A stretch of DNA of 64,000 nucleotides from an uncultured Lachnospiraceae bacterium (GCA_910578845.1 CAJTSL010000017.1:1-64000); one strand, 5' to 3'; counted from the first letter of the stretch, positions 49,920 through 58,800 are shown. Notes: generated by a model not told the origin, from the letters alone. Made by a program: numbers and translations.

Positions 49920-50972
49920 ATGAAAAAGAAATTATTGGGATTATTCCTGGTAACAACATTATCATTCTCTGTCACTGCGTGTGGCAATGACAGCAAGACA
50001 GCGACAGTTGACTTAGCTACCGAGACGGAAGCTGAGCAGCCAACCAAAGAAGATATAAAAGATTATGCCGCAGAGAAAAAGGAAGAGGCTGAGACAAAGG
50101 AGCAAGAGGATGAGGCAAAAGAGGCGGAAGCAGACGCAAAAGAAGCTGAAGCAGACGCAAAAGAAGCTGATGCAGAGGCTGAGCAAGTAGATGACCCGAT
50201 AGTGGTAGCGCTAGAGAATATGAATGGCGTTACGAGCATGGAAGCGCAGATGGTCATGAACATGGATCTGGTAGTAGAGGCAAACGGTGAGAAGCAGTCT
50301 GTTGAAAGCGTGAGCACAATGGAGATGGCATGTTTCACTGACCCTATGAAGATCAAGATGGAAATGGTCATGAACGCATCCGGGGAAACTATAAACATGA
50401 GTGTTTATGCAGACAGTGACGAAGATGGCAATTTCATTATGTACATGTATGACGGGGCAACATGGCAGTCTATGCCGGTAGATATGGGCGATCTTGAGGC
50501 ATATGACGCACAGAGCAGCATGGTTTCTACAATTGGCGACACCTCTGATTATGTATTGGAAGGAACGGAGCAGATTGACGGTGCAAATGCGTATAAATAT
50601 TCTAATGTCATGAAAGGAGACGACATGAAAGAGGCGCTCATGTCATCAGGCGCATTAGATTCTCTTTCTAGCATCGGGCTTACCAGCAGCGATGTATACG
50701 GCATGTTAGACGGCCTTGGCGAGATTGTCACTTATGTATGGGTTGATGAAGCGACTCTCTATCCGGTCAAATATGAGATGGATATGACAGATGTCATGGA
50801 TGCTTTGATGGGAGCGGTCGTAGAAGCGATGGGAGAGCAGGCAGAAGGCATGAGCATGAGCATCCCCAAAATGGAGATGACAATGACATGTTCTAATTTC
50901 AACAACGTAGCTGACTTTACGGTACCGGAAGAGGCAAAGACGGCAACGGCGGTGGCGCCGACGGCACAGTAG
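49920..50972 (+). CDS. Lipoprotein, LppX/LolA-like fold candidate (DUF6612-type)
   Basis: A 350-residue lipoprotein. Signal peptide KKKLLGLFLVTTLSFSVTAC ends in the lipobox VTAC with a lipidated Cys near residue 20. Residues about 45-90 are a Glu/Ala/Lys-rich spacer with repeated AKEAEAD units (a 15-bp-based repeat, GCAGACGCAAAAGAAGCTGA, twice). The mature domain has many Met and alternating strands (MNGVTSMEAQMVMNMDLVVE, FIMYMYDGATWQSMPVDMG, TYVWVDEATLYPVKYEMDM), the pattern of the beta-rich LolA-like proteins seen across Lachnospiraceae. Function not known. ATG 49920 follows GGGAGAGATCAGGT. Own transcription unit after a terminator. Confidence 0.8.
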   Translation: MKKKLLGLFLVTTLSFSVTACGNDSKTATVDLATETEAEQPTKEDIKDYAAEKKEEAETKEQEDEAKEAEADAKEAEADAKEADAEAEQVDDPIVVALENMNGVTSMEAQMVMNMDLVVEANGEKQSVESVSTMEMACFTDPMKIKMEMVMNASGETINMSVYADSDEDGNFIMYMYDGATWQSMPVDMGDLEAYDAQSSMVSTIGDTSDYVLEGTEQIDGANAYKYSNVMKGDDMKEALMSSGALDSLSSIGLTSSDVYGMLDGLGEIVTYVWVDEATLYPVKYEMDMTDVMDALMGAVVEAMGEQAEGMSMSIPKMEMTMTCSNFNNVADFTVPEEAKTATAVAPTAQ

Positions 50973-51046
50973 CTTTGTGCAATATAGACAAATAATCAAG
51001 AAAAAGATAGTGCATATCATTCATTGGATAAGCCGTATACACCCAG

Positions 51047-51117
51047 TTATCCACATCAGAAAGCTTGTCAATCGTGGAAAGAATGACTTATACACTGAGT
51101 TATACACATTTTCCACA
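51047..51117 (+). other. Cluster of DnaA boxes
   Basis: Within 71 bp and all on one strand: TTATCCACA (51047-51055, the perfect consensus), TTATACACT (51088-51096), TTATACACA (51100-51108) and TTTTCCACA (51109-51117). A weaker inverted match TCGTGGAAA lies at about 51072. No dnaA, dnaN or rpmH is near, so this is not an ordinary oriC context. The stretch contains no gene. Confidence 0.7.
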
Positions 51118-51206
51118 GGAAAAGAGGATGTAGAAAGAAAAGATCTTATGGTAACGAAAGGAACATCTGTTTTGTGAAGTTCGTCTAAAAGAAGCTGGGG
51201 TTTGTC

Positions 51207-51236
51207 TTGCAACAACTGTATAGGTTATGGTATAAT
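51207..51236 (+). promoter_or_regulatory. hpf promoter
   Basis: -35 TTGCAA (51207-51212), 18-bp spacer, -10 TATAAT (51231-51236). It gives a leader of over 200 nt containing two hairpins and REP copy C. Confidence 0.65.
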
Positions 51237-51237
51237 A

Positions 51238-51284
51238 GACGCAGGCTTAACAGCCTGCGTCTTAAGAATTGTTCGACAATTCTT
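51238..51284 (+). terminator. Two hairpins at the start of the hpf leader
   Basis: GACGCAGGC/GCCTGCGTC (51238-51246 with 51253-51261) and AAGAATTGT/ACAATTCTT (51264-51272 with 51276-51284). The first is followed only by TTAA, so it may be an attenuator or a stabilising 5' hairpin rather than a true terminator. Confidence 0.5.
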
Positions 51285-51285
51285 G

Positions 51286-51424
51286 CCGAAGCCAAATACC
51301 CCGAAGCAAGCTGACGGGGCATCAAATTGGTAGCGTGGCAGAGCTGTAGAGTATCCGGCTCTCGCGGCTGTCGCCAAACATCCGTGCCAGCGCGGTACTT
51401 GGCTCGATGCTTGCGGGAATAAAC
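51286..51424 (-). repeat. Dispersed element REP, copy C (inverted, diverged)
   Basis: On the minus strand it reads like copies A and B: TTCCCGC, then GAGCCAAGTACCGC, TTTGGCGACAGCCGCGAGA, and AATTTGATGCCCCGT. It lies inside the hpf leader, oriented opposite to copies A and B. Confidence 0.7.
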
Positions 51425-51455
51425 GACCCAAAATCCAATGAAAGGGATGAGTGCT

Positions 51456-51983
51456 ATGAAATTTATTATTGTTGGGAAGAACATTGACGTTACTGAAGGA
51501 TTAAGGACAGCAGTACAGGATAAAATCGGTAAGCTGGAGAAGTATTTTACTGAGGAAACGGAAGTACATGTTACATTAAGCGTTGAGAAGGACAGACAGA
51601 AGATAGAAGTGACTATCCCAATGAAAGGGAATATCATTCGTTCCGAACAGGTCAGCAGCGATATGTATGTTTCCATTGATTTAGTAGAGGAAATCATTGA
51701 AAGACAGTTGAAGAAGTATAAGACGAAGATTACGGACAGACAGCAATCTGCGGGTTATTTTAAACAGGAATATCTCGAGAAGGATTTTATGGACGAAGAA
51801 GAAGTGCAGATCATCCGGACTAAGAAATTCGATATTAAGCCGATGTACCCGGAAGATGCATGTGTGCAGATGGAACTGCTTGGACATAGCTTTTTTGTAT
51901 TTAACAATGCCGAGACGAATCAGGTCAATGTTGTATATAAGAGAAAAGGGAACACATACGGTTTGATTGAACCGGAAGAGTAA
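51456..51983 (+). CDS. hpf: Ribosome hibernation-promoting factor, long form
   Basis: A 175-residue protein that binds the 30S subunit and dimerises ribosomes into inactive 100S particles in stationary phase. The N-terminal RaiA/HPF domain (residues 1-100) starts FIIVGKNIDVTEGLRTAVQD and has VTLSVEKDRQKIEVTIP. The C-terminal dimerisation domain begins near residue 115 (EVQIIRTKKFDIKPMYPEDA) and ends FFVFNNAETNQVNVVYKRKG. Length is that of the long form (about 175-190). ATG 51456 lies after AAAGGGATGAG; an ATG at 51438 overlaps that site. Its leader holds REP copy C. Confidence 0.95.
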   Translation: MKFIIVGKNIDVTEGLRTAVQDKIGKLEKYFTEETEVHVTLSVEKDRQKIEVTIPMKGNIIRSEQVSSDMYVSIDLVEEIIERQLKKYKTKITDRQQSAGYFKQEYLEKDFMDEEEVQIIRTKKFDIKPMYPEDACVQMELLGHSFFVFNNAETNQVNVVYKRKGNTYGLIEPEE

Positions 51984-52004
51984 TGTAGAATCAGTTGGTT
52001 ATTT

Positions 52005-52036
52005 TCACCCTGTCAAATATGGCAGGGTGATTTGTT
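52005..52036 (+). terminator. Terminator after hpf
   Basis: Stem TCACCCTG/CAGGGTGA (52005-52012 with 52023-52030), loop about 10 nt, followed by TTTGTTT. Confidence 0.7.
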
Positions 52037-52164
52037 TCTATGGACAGTATCGCGCAGCGATGTTCGGAGCAATATTTCATAGGACGTAGATGACATAGAA
52101 TATTTTGCCAGGCGGTACTGGCTTATAGGAATAATCTGAGAGGTCGGAGTTAGGGAGGCTTTTT

Positions 52165-54060
52165 ATGGCGGTAATTCATATCATGGCTTTTTTTCTTTGC
52201 TTATTTTTCCTATCTTATTATTGGAAGGAGAGCTTAGTAGAAGTGATTCCGGTATTAGCGTGTATGCTGGTGCTGGCATTGTATGCGCTTGCCATGCTAC
52301 GGCGCCTTTTTCTCTTAGACGGGATTGCCGTTATGATGATAGCTGGCTTTGCGCTTTTGTTCATAAGCTGGAAAAAGGAGAAAAGAGCCGACTTTGGGAA
52401 AGCATGCCTACATAACATCAGGCAGCCCTCGTTTGTAGCAGGGATGATGCTCCTATTCGTCGTTATTTTATGTACATCCCGGAAGGTGGTAACGTGGTGG
52501 GATGATATCAATTTCTGGGCGACGGATGTAAAGTCATTATACTATCTGGATGGCTTTGCCAATCAATATGGGAATGTCGCGCCGGAGTTCGGGGACTATC
52601 CGCCTGGGGCGCAGCTTATGAAGTGGTGGTTCCTGCATTTTGACCCGGATGTTTTTCAGGAGGGCCTTGCATTTGCAGGGTATTATACGATGAATTTAGT
52701 GTTCATGCTGCCGCTCTTAAAACATGTAAAAGGCAAGAATGTATTCATATTATTTGGCATGGCGGCTGCGTTATGGTTTCTGCCGAGCATTGCAGAGATT
52801 TATGGATATGACGGCTTTTGCGCTGATTTAACGATGGCCTGTATTTACGGCGGCTTCTTATTTGCGGTGACGGACAGGGAGGGTAAGGCAGAGAGCTTCT
52901 ATTATGGCAGGCTGGCGCTTTATTTAAGCGTGCTTGTCCTGGTAAAATCCATAGGCTTTATCTGGGGATTCTTCGGTGTGGTTTTCATGTGCCTTTACCA
53001 AAATAAGGAACGGCGCAAGAAGTCTTTGTCCGTCTGTGTGCTGCCGCTTGTTACGGGCGCAAGCTGGATGCTTTTCTGCCTTGTGATGAGGCGTGTGACG
53101 AAGACGACTGCAACTGTCGTGAAGTATATGACAACGGACGAATATGGCATATCCGGTTATACACGGGATTATGCGAAAGCATTTATAGAAGCTTTTGTAA
53201 GTTCTCCGCTCCATAAAGAGAAGGGGCCTTTTGTCGATTTGACGCCACTTGGGTTTTATGTATGCATTTGTTTGCTGGTGGTTTTCTTCTACCACAGGAA
53301 TATGATGCCGAGGAAAGAGGGAAGGCTTATATTGTGGTTTAGCGTGATCAGCGGTGCGCTCTTTTATGGGATCATTTTCATCGCGCATATTACGATTTTT
53401 GCAATGGAGACACAGTATCTGGAAGCATCGGGCATGATTTCTTCCATAGAACGGTATGGGGCGCCTTTTACGATCGGTACGCTGCTGTTTCTGGCTAACA
53501 TTTGGATGAAATATGGCGGCAGTGTCTTTGTACGGTTCCGCTCAGTTTTGGCACGAAAGTATGGGACAGCTTTGAGCATGATTCTTTTCGTTGCGTTGAC
53601 GGCAGGATGGAGAAGCGGTTATTATGGCCTTATTGGATATCGGGCGGATGTGCCGTCCCATCTTGCACAAAGAAAAGAAATGATAGATGCGGACGCTGTT
53701 TCTTTTTTGCAGGCGCTTGACATGTCAGAGCTAGAAAAAAGCACAAGAATATGCTATATTCAAAGAGATGACGTACCGCGGTGGGTGAAGAACAGCTATA
53801 CGAATCTGGAAGCTTCCCCGATATCGGTCATTTACAAAAGCGTTAATCTGGCGGATGCGCCGACAGACTGGATGGCACAAGAGATTAGGGATTCCCATGC
53901 TTCTTACCTGTATGTGGAAGATACCGACGCAGACGCTGCTGCGGTTTTTGCGCCGATGATGGGAGCCGGAGAGGGAGCTTTTTACTGCGGGGTAGTGTAC
54001 CAAATTGAGGACGATGGGCAACAGATGCGGCTGATGTCCGTACCTGGCGCGACAGAATAA
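52165..54060 (+). CDS. Multispanning membrane protein, GT-C glycosyltransferase-like
   Basis: A 631-residue protein with about eleven hydrophobic segments in the first 480 residues, and a soluble C-terminal domain (from about 500: FLQALDMSELEKSTRICYIQ). In the first large extracytoplasmic loop WWDDINFWATDVKSLYYLDG carries the acidic pair typical of GT-C lipid-sugar-dependent transferases, followed by FGDYPPGAQLMKWWF. It would transfer a sugar or similar group from a polyprenyl carrier outside the membrane. The next gene, a polyprenyl-type GT2 with a GtrA domain, supports this: together they could decorate a wall polymer. ATG 52165 follows GGGAGGCTTTTT. Confidence 0.7.
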   Translation: MAVIHIMAFFLCLFFLSYYWKESLVEVIPVLACMLVLALYALAMLRRLFLLDGIAVMMIAGFALLFISWKKEKRADFGKACLHNIRQPSFVAGMMLLFVVILCTSRKVVTWWDDINFWATDVKSLYYLDGFANQYGNVAPEFGDYPPGAQLMKWWFLHFDPDVFQEGLAFAGYYTMNLVFMLPLLKHVKGKNVFILFGMAAALWFLPSIAEIYGYDGFCADLTMACIYGGFLFAVTDREGKAESFYYGRLALYLSVLVLVKSIGFIWGFFGVVFMCLYQNKERRKKSLSVCVLPLVTGASWMLFCLVMRRVTKTTATVVKYMTTDEYGISGYTRDYAKAFIEAFVSSPLHKEKGPFVDLTPLGFYVCICLLVVFFYHRNMMPRKEGRLILWFSVISGALFYGIIFIAHITIFAMETQYLEASGMISSIERYGAPFTIGTLLFLANIWMKYGGSVFVRFRSVLARKYGTALSMILFVALTAGWRSGYYGLIGYRADVPSHLAQRKEMIDADAVSFLQALDMSELEKSTRICYIQRDDVPRWVKNSYTNLEASPISVIYKSVNLADAPTDWMAQEIRDSHASYLYVEDTDADAAAVFAPMMGAGEGAFYCGVVYQIEDDGQQMRLMSVPGATE

Positions 54061-54069
54061 GGCTTTCTA

Positions 54070-54131
54070 TCGGCAATTTGTGCCGACGCTGATAGCGTCT
54101 TGGCTCCAAAGTTCGCAAGCTGAGAGAAGGG
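54070..54131 (+). repeat. Dispersed repeat R1, intergenic copy
   Basis: TCGGCAATTTGTGCCGACGC, TGATAGCGTCTTGGCTCC and TTCGCAAGCTGAGAGAAGGG run up to ATGGTTATTAGG. The ATG opens only a short ORF, which may be a decayed gene start. Same family as 14079, 30189 and 63127. Confidence 0.75.
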
Positions 54132-54193
54132 TATGGTTATTAGGTTGGAAAATCAGCCTGGCGGGCAGATTTTATCAATCTTAGGCATTTGCC

Positions 54194-54216
54194 AAACTCC
54201 TATTTTTCAAAACTTA
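54194..54216 (-). repeat. Dispersed repeat R3, copy 2
   Basis: 23 bp identical, in opposite orientation, to 42851-42873 in front of the dehydratase gene. The core is TTTTGAAAAATAGGAG with TTGCG-type flanks on both copies. Confidence 0.6.
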
Positions 54217-54256
54217 GTTTCGCAAACGCCTATTTATCAATCTCAATGAAGGGAGC

Positions 54257-55354
54257 ATGGATATTAGTATGTCTTCTGATTATGAAATTCCGGTTATCAT
54301 ACCGGCTTACGAGCCAGATGAAAAACTGTTCTTGCTGTTACAGCAATTGCTAAAAGCTGGCATTAAGGAAATTATTATCGTGGATGACGGCAGTGGCAGC
54401 GCTTATGAAGCGCTGTTTAGGCGTATAAAGGAATTGGAGAACTGCACGCTATTGACCCATGCGGTTAATTTGGGGAAGGGAAGAGCGTTAAAGACGGCGT
54501 TTAATTATTGTCTGCTGCGCTTCCCGAACCTTCGAGGGTGTGTGACCGCGGATTCGGACGGACAACATACGCCGCAAGATATCCTTGCCTGTATACGGGA
54601 ATTATCGGAGCATCCGGACGCGTTAGTGCTTGGGTGCCGGGATTTTGATGCGGCGGATGTGCCGGCGCGTTCTAGTTTTGGCAATAAGTGTACCAGGAAA
54701 GTATTCCGCTATCTGGTTGGCCTGTCAATTTCCGATACCCAGACAGGGTTGCGCGCCATTCCGGCTTCCTATATGGAAACACTGATGAACGTAAAAGGAG
54801 AGCGTTTTGAATACGAGACGAACATGCTCATCGAGACGAAGGAGAAGGGCATTCCGATCATGGAAGTCCCGGTAGAGACAATTTATATAGAAGAAAATAA
54901 GACAAGCCATTTTAATCCGATTAAGGATTCTGTCCGTATCTATATGATTTTCGGGAAATTTTTATTTTCCTCGTTATCATCAAGCGTATTGGATTTAGTC
55001 CTGTTTCATTTTTTCTGCGGGATTTTGCAGGCTGCGCCAGGCTTATTGGCCAATATGCCGTATATTTTCGGTGCCACAGCGTTTGCCAGGATTATCTCCG
55101 CAGTCTATAATTTTTCCATTAATTATAAGGTAGTATTTAAGAGCAGCGCCAATATTGCCGCAACGGCTTTCAAATATTGTATGCTGGCAATTTGCCAGAT
55201 GCTTTGCAGCGCCTTTTTGGTAAATACAATCTTTCATCTGATCGGCGGCTTTGAAGTGGCAGTAAAGGTGCCGGTTGATGTTTTCCTGTTTTTCTTAAGC
55301 TATGTTATCCAGAGAGAGTTTGTGTATCGGAAGAAGGACAGCGATGCGGGCTGA
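54257..55354 (+). CDS. GT2 glycosyltransferase fused to a GtrA-like membrane domain
   Basis: A 365-residue protein. Residues 1-225 are a DPM1-like family 2 glycosyltransferase: VIIPAYEPDEKLF, IIIVDDGSGSAYEALF, the DxD-type TADSDGQH, and DTQTGLRAIPASYM. From about residue 235 come four membrane spans of the GtrA type (FGKFLFSSLSSSVLDLVLFH ... FLSYVIQREFVYRKKDS). GT2 plus GtrA proteins load sugars onto undecaprenyl phosphate and help flip or place them for outer-face transferases. The preceding GT-C-like gene is the natural partner. ATG 54257 follows GAAGGGAGC. Confidence 0.88.
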   Translation: MDISMSSDYEIPVIIPAYEPDEKLFLLLQQLLKAGIKEIIIVDDGSGSAYEALFRRIKELENCTLLTHAVNLGKGRALKTAFNYCLLRFPNLRGCVTADSDGQHTPQDILACIRELSEHPDALVLGCRDFDAADVPARSSFGNKCTRKVFRYLVGLSISDTQTGLRAIPASYMETLMNVKGERFEYETNMLIETKEKGIPIMEVPVETIYIEENKTSHFNPIKDSVRIYMIFGKFLFSSLSSSVLDLVLFHFFCGILQAAPGLLANMPYIFGATAFARIISAVYNFSINYKVVFKSSANIAATAFKYCMLAICQMLCSAFLVNTIFHLIGGFEVAVKVPVDVFLFFLSYVIQREFVYRKKDSDAG

Positions 55355-55482
55355 TGTTTGACATAGCTGTCAGATTTTTCTCATATATATTCCCGAGGGG
55401 CTGTTAGCCGGAGCGTAGCGTCCGCATATCTGTGAAGAAAGCGGTAGCCGCCTCGAAGCTGGCAGGAATGGGGGATTTCTAT

Positions 55483-56571
55483 ATGAAGAAAGTCAAGTGG
55501 GGCATCCGCGTAGAACTTGTTTTGTTGGCGGCATTAATCTGCGCCTGTTTAGGGAAGGCGCTCCGTAACGGTGAGAGGACGGACGGATCGCTTGTCTACC
55601 GTGAAGCGGATGAAAGCGGGGAAGCGGTTGAAGTATCGGTGGACGGGGATTTTATTAAATGGGTTGATTTCAATATCACCAGCGAAGCGCTCGGCAAAGC
55701 CTATGAACTGGATGTAGCCTCTTACCAGGAAGAGGTGCATGTGGACTGGATCGAGCTGCTTGCATATGTAGGCGCTAAGAATGGCGGCAAGTTTGGCAAG
55801 AATAGCGTGTCACAGATACAAGAGGCAGCAGAGCAGCTCCAAAGCGGTGAGGCCACAATCGAGAAGCTTACCAAAGATATGGAATATTATGACTATTATT
55901 ATGAGGCATACAGCGCAGTGCTTGGCGGCATGGTAGGAGAATTCTCCATGGAGGCAGACGGTGATACAGGCGAGAGCGAATGGAAAACGTATTACGGGCT
56001 GAAAGCATTTTCTCCGATTGCCAAAGGGTTTGAGTATAGCCATTATGATGATTTCGGCTCTTCGAGAAGCTATGGCTATGCAAGGCCGCATCTGGGGCAT
56101 GATATGATGGGGCAGATCGGCACGCCCATCATCGCCATCGAGTCAGGTTACGTGGAAGCGCTTGGATGGAACCAATACGGCGGCTGGCGCATCGGTATCC
56201 GTAGCTTCGATGGGAAAAGATATTATTACTATGCGCATATGCGGCAGAATTTCCCTTATAACAAGTCTCTGAAGGAAGGCAGTGTCGTGACGGCAGGGGA
56301 CGTCATTGGCTATATGGGGCATACGGGTTATAGTACGACGGAGAATGTGAACAATATCGAAGTCGTCCATCTCCATTGGGGATTACAGCTCATTTTCGAT
56401 GAGTCGCAGAAAGAGGGCAACAATGAGATCTGGATAGACTGCTACGAACTGACCAAATTCCTCTATCGTAACCGCAGTGAAACGATTAAGGAGGAAGCGA
56501 CAAAGGAGTGGCACCGTATCCATGAAATGAAAGACCCTGCGGTAGAGGCATTTCAAAAGAGCGCCCGTTAA
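55483..56571 (+). CDS. Membrane-anchored M23 peptidase
   Basis: A 362-residue protein. One N-terminal span (IRVELVLLAALICACLGKAL) anchors it with the rest outside. Residues about 65-165 form an unrecognised domain. The C-terminal LytM/M23 domain has His203-x3-Asp207 (HLGHDMMG) and His296-x-His298 (VHLHWG), the full zinc site, plus YAHMRQN and YMGHTGYS. It should cleave peptidoglycan cross-bridges or stem peptides. The upstream span and domain are reminiscent of sporulation or division M23 proteins but I cannot decide which. ATG 55483 after GGGGGATTTCTAT is chosen over an ATG at 55432. Confidence 0.88.
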   Translation: MKKVKWGIRVELVLLAALICACLGKALRNGERTDGSLVYREADESGEAVEVSVDGDFIKWVDFNITSEALGKAYELDVASYQEEVHVDWIELLAYVGAKNGGKFGKNSVSQIQEAAEQLQSGEATIEKLTKDMEYYDYYYEAYSAVLGGMVGEFSMEADGDTGESEWKTYYGLKAFSPIAKGFEYSHYDDFGSSRSYGYARPHLGHDMMGQIGTPIIAIESGYVEALGWNQYGGWRIGIRSFDGKRYYYYAHMRQNFPYNKSLKEGSVVTAGDVIGYMGHTGYSTTENVNNIEVVHLHWGLQLIFDESQKEGNNEIWIDCYELTKFLYRNRSETIKEEATKEWHRIHEMKDPAVEAFQKSAR

Positions 56572-56619
56572 GGACATTTTCCGGGGACTGCGGGAAGCGT
56601 TTTTCCCTTTTAAAAATGA

Positions 56620-56648
56620 TTGCAAAAACATACCCCCTATGATACAAT
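56620..56648 (+). promoter_or_regulatory. Promoter of the butyryl-CoA operon
   Basis: -35 TTGCAA (56620-56625), 17-bp spacer, -10 TACAAT (56643-56648), 86 bp before the thiolase start. Confidence 0.7.
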
Positions 56649-56734
56649 AGATGCAGCGGACAATGATAAAAAAATAACAATCATTGTAAACCTTATAAAG
56701 AGGGATTTTTATAACAAAGATGGAGGAGACGGAT

Positions 56735-57925
56735 ATGGCAAAAAAAGTTGTTTTAGCAGGCGCGTGCCGTACAGCAATCGGCACAATGGGTGGCGCTTTA
56801 AGCACGACACCTGCACAGGTACTTGGTTCTATCGTTATTAAGGAAGCATTAAACAGAGCGGGCGTTCCCGCAGATGCTGTTGACCATGTATATATGGGAT
56901 GCGTTATTCAGGCGGGGTTAGGACAGAATGTGGCTCGCCAGGCATCTATTAAAGCAGGTTTACCGGTAACGACACCTGCTGTTACGGTGAATGTTGTATG
57001 CGGTTCCGGTCTGAATTGTGTGAATATGGCTGCACAGATGATTATGGCAGGAGATGCTGACATCGTCGTTGCAGGCGGTATGGAGAATATGTCCATGGCT
57101 CCTTATGCAGCAATGCAGGGACGTTACGGATATAGAATGAACAATGCCACATTAGTGGATACCATGGTAAACGATGCATTGTGGGATGCTTTTAACAATT
57201 ACCATATGGGTATCACGGCTGAAAATGTTGCAGAGAAATATGGCCTTACAAGAGAGCAGCTTGACGAATTCGCGGCATGGTCTCAGCAGAAATGTGAGAA
57301 AGCAAGAGCAGAGGGCAAATTCAAAGATGAGATCGTGCCTGTAGAAGTGAAGAAGAAAAAAGAAACCGTTATCGTGGATACGGACGAAGGCCCTCGCGCC
57401 GGCGTGACAGCAGAGAGCATTTCCAAATTACGTCCTGCTTTCAAACCTGACGGTGGTCTTGTTACGGCAGCAAATGCTTCTGGCATCAATGACGGTGCAG
57501 CAGCAGTTGTTGTTATGAGCGAAGAAAAAGCAAAAGAATTAGGCGTAAAACCGATGGCAGCTTTTGTAGCAGGCGCACTTGGCGGCGTTGACCCGTCCAT
57601 CATGGGCGTAGGCCCTGTTCCTGCAACAGAGAAAGCAATGGCAAAAGCAGGCATGAAGATTGATGATTTTGATTTAATCGAAGCAAACGAAGCATTTGCG
57701 GCACAGTCTCTTGCAGTACAGAAAGATTTAGGATTCAGCAACGACGTATTGAATGTAAACGGTGGCGCAATCGCTCTTGGACATCCTGTAGGAGCTTCCG
57801 GTTGCCGTATCCTTGTAACTTTGCTTCATGAGATGGCAAAACGCGATGCGAAGAAAGGCCTTGCGACCCTTTGTATCGGTGGCGGCATGGGATGTGCTAC
57901 AATCGTTGAGAAATACGAAGGATAA
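56735..57925 (+). CDS. thlA: Acetyl-CoA acetyltransferase (thiolase)
   Basis: A 396-residue enzyme condensing two acetyl-CoA to acetoacetyl-CoA, the first step of butyrate formation. VVCGSGLNCVNMAAQMI carries the nucleophilic Cys, NGGAIALGHPVGASGCR the catalytic His, and LCIGGGMGCATIVE the second Cys. KKVVLAGACRTAIGTMGGAL is the standard N terminus. ATG 56735 lies 8 nt after GGAGG. First gene of the operon that continues with crt, hbd, bcd, etfB and etfA. Short GGAGG-led spacers and even codon use suggest high expression. Confidence 0.97.
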   Translation: MAKKVVLAGACRTAIGTMGGALSTTPAQVLGSIVIKEALNRAGVPADAVDHVYMGCVIQAGLGQNVARQASIKAGLPVTTPAVTVNVVCGSGLNCVNMAAQMIMAGDADIVVAGGMENMSMAPYAAMQGRYGYRMNNATLVDTMVNDALWDAFNNYHMGITAENVAEKYGLTREQLDEFAAWSQQKCEKARAEGKFKDEIVPVEVKKKKETVIVDTDEGPRAGVTAESISKLRPAFKPDGGLVTAANASGINDGAAAVVVMSEEKAKELGVKPMAAFVAGALGGVDPSIMGVGPVPATEKAMAKAGMKIDDFDLIEANEAFAAQSLAVQKDLGFSNDVLNVNGGAIALGHPVGASGCRILVTLLHEMAKRDAKKGLATLCIGGGMGCATIVEKYEG

Positions 57926-57993
57926 GGTTCATATCTTTGCGGTAGCCAATGTCGTAGATAAAAGAAAGTATCATAAAATAAGGAGACAAAACA

Positions 57994-58779
57994 ATGGAAT
58001 TTGTTTTATATGAAGTAAAGGGACAGGTTGGGACCATTACGATTAACCGTGAAAAAGCTTTGAATGCTTTGAATTCTACTGTTCTTGACGAACTGAACGA
58101 GACGTTAGACAATGTAGATTTAGATAATGTAAGATGCTTAATCCTGACAGGAGCCGGACAGAAATCTTTCGTAGCAGGCGCAGATATCGGAGAAATGAGC
58201 ACGCTGACCAAAGCGGAAGGCGAAGCGTTCGGTAAAAAAGGAAACGATGTATTCCGTAAACTGGAAACATTCCCTATCCCGGTCATTGCGGCAGTGAACG
58301 GTTTTGCGCTTGGTGGTGGCTGTGAGATTTCCATGAGCTGCGATATCAGGATTTGTTCCGAGAATGCAGTCTTTGGACAGCCGGAGGTAGGTCTTGGCAT
58401 TACGCCTGGTTTTGGCGGCACACAGAGACTTGCCAGATTAGTTAGCCCTGGCATGGCAAAGCAGATGATTTATACGGCGAGAAACATCAAAGCTGACGAA
58501 GCGCTCAGGATTGGCCTTGTCAATGCCGTTTATCCGCAGGATGAATTGATGGCGGCAGCAGAGAAGATGGCAGCAGGCATTGCGAAGAATGCGCCGATTG
58601 CCGTACGTAACTGCAAGAAAGCAATCAATGATGGCTTAGAAGTTGGTATGGACGAAGCGATTGTCATCGAAGAGAAACTGTTTGGCGACTGCTTCGAGAC
58701 AGAAGACCAGAAATATGGCATGGCATTTTTCTTAGACAAGAACAAAGAAAAAGTGAAAGAGCCGTTCCAGAATAAATAA
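57994..58779 (+). CDS. crt: 3-hydroxybutyryl-CoA dehydratase (crotonase)
   Basis: A 261-residue enoyl-CoA hydratase converting 3-hydroxybutyryl-CoA to crotonyl-CoA. GQVGTITINREKALNALNST begins the fold, VAGADIGEM is the oxyanion-hole segment, and GCEISMSCDIRICSENAVFG and PEVGLGITPGFGGTQRL carry the two catalytic glutamates. Length typical (about 260). AAGGAGACAAAACA precedes the ATG. It is followed by a 180-bp gap with two strong hairpins before hbd. Confidence 0.96.
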   Translation: MEFVLYEVKGQVGTITINREKALNALNSTVLDELNETLDNVDLDNVRCLILTGAGQKSFVAGADIGEMSTLTKAEGEAFGKKGNDVFRKLETFPIPVIAAVNGFALGGGCEISMSCDIRICSENAVFGQPEVGLGITPGFGGTQRLARLVSPGMAKQMIYTARNIKADEALRIGLVNAVYPQDELMAAAEKMAAGIAKNAPIAVRNCKKAINDGLEVGMDEAIVIEEKLFGDCFETEDQKYGMAFFLDKNKEKVKEPFQNK

Positions 58780-58800
58780 AAGGGCAAAAATAGAGCAAAA

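Noticed and set aside
53885..54118. Minus-strand ORFs sharing PRRYQRRHKF-like peptides (about 14007, 53885 and 62904)
   Set aside because: They are the reverse-strand reading of the R1 repeat, not a protein family; no ribosome sites, and the flanks do not match.
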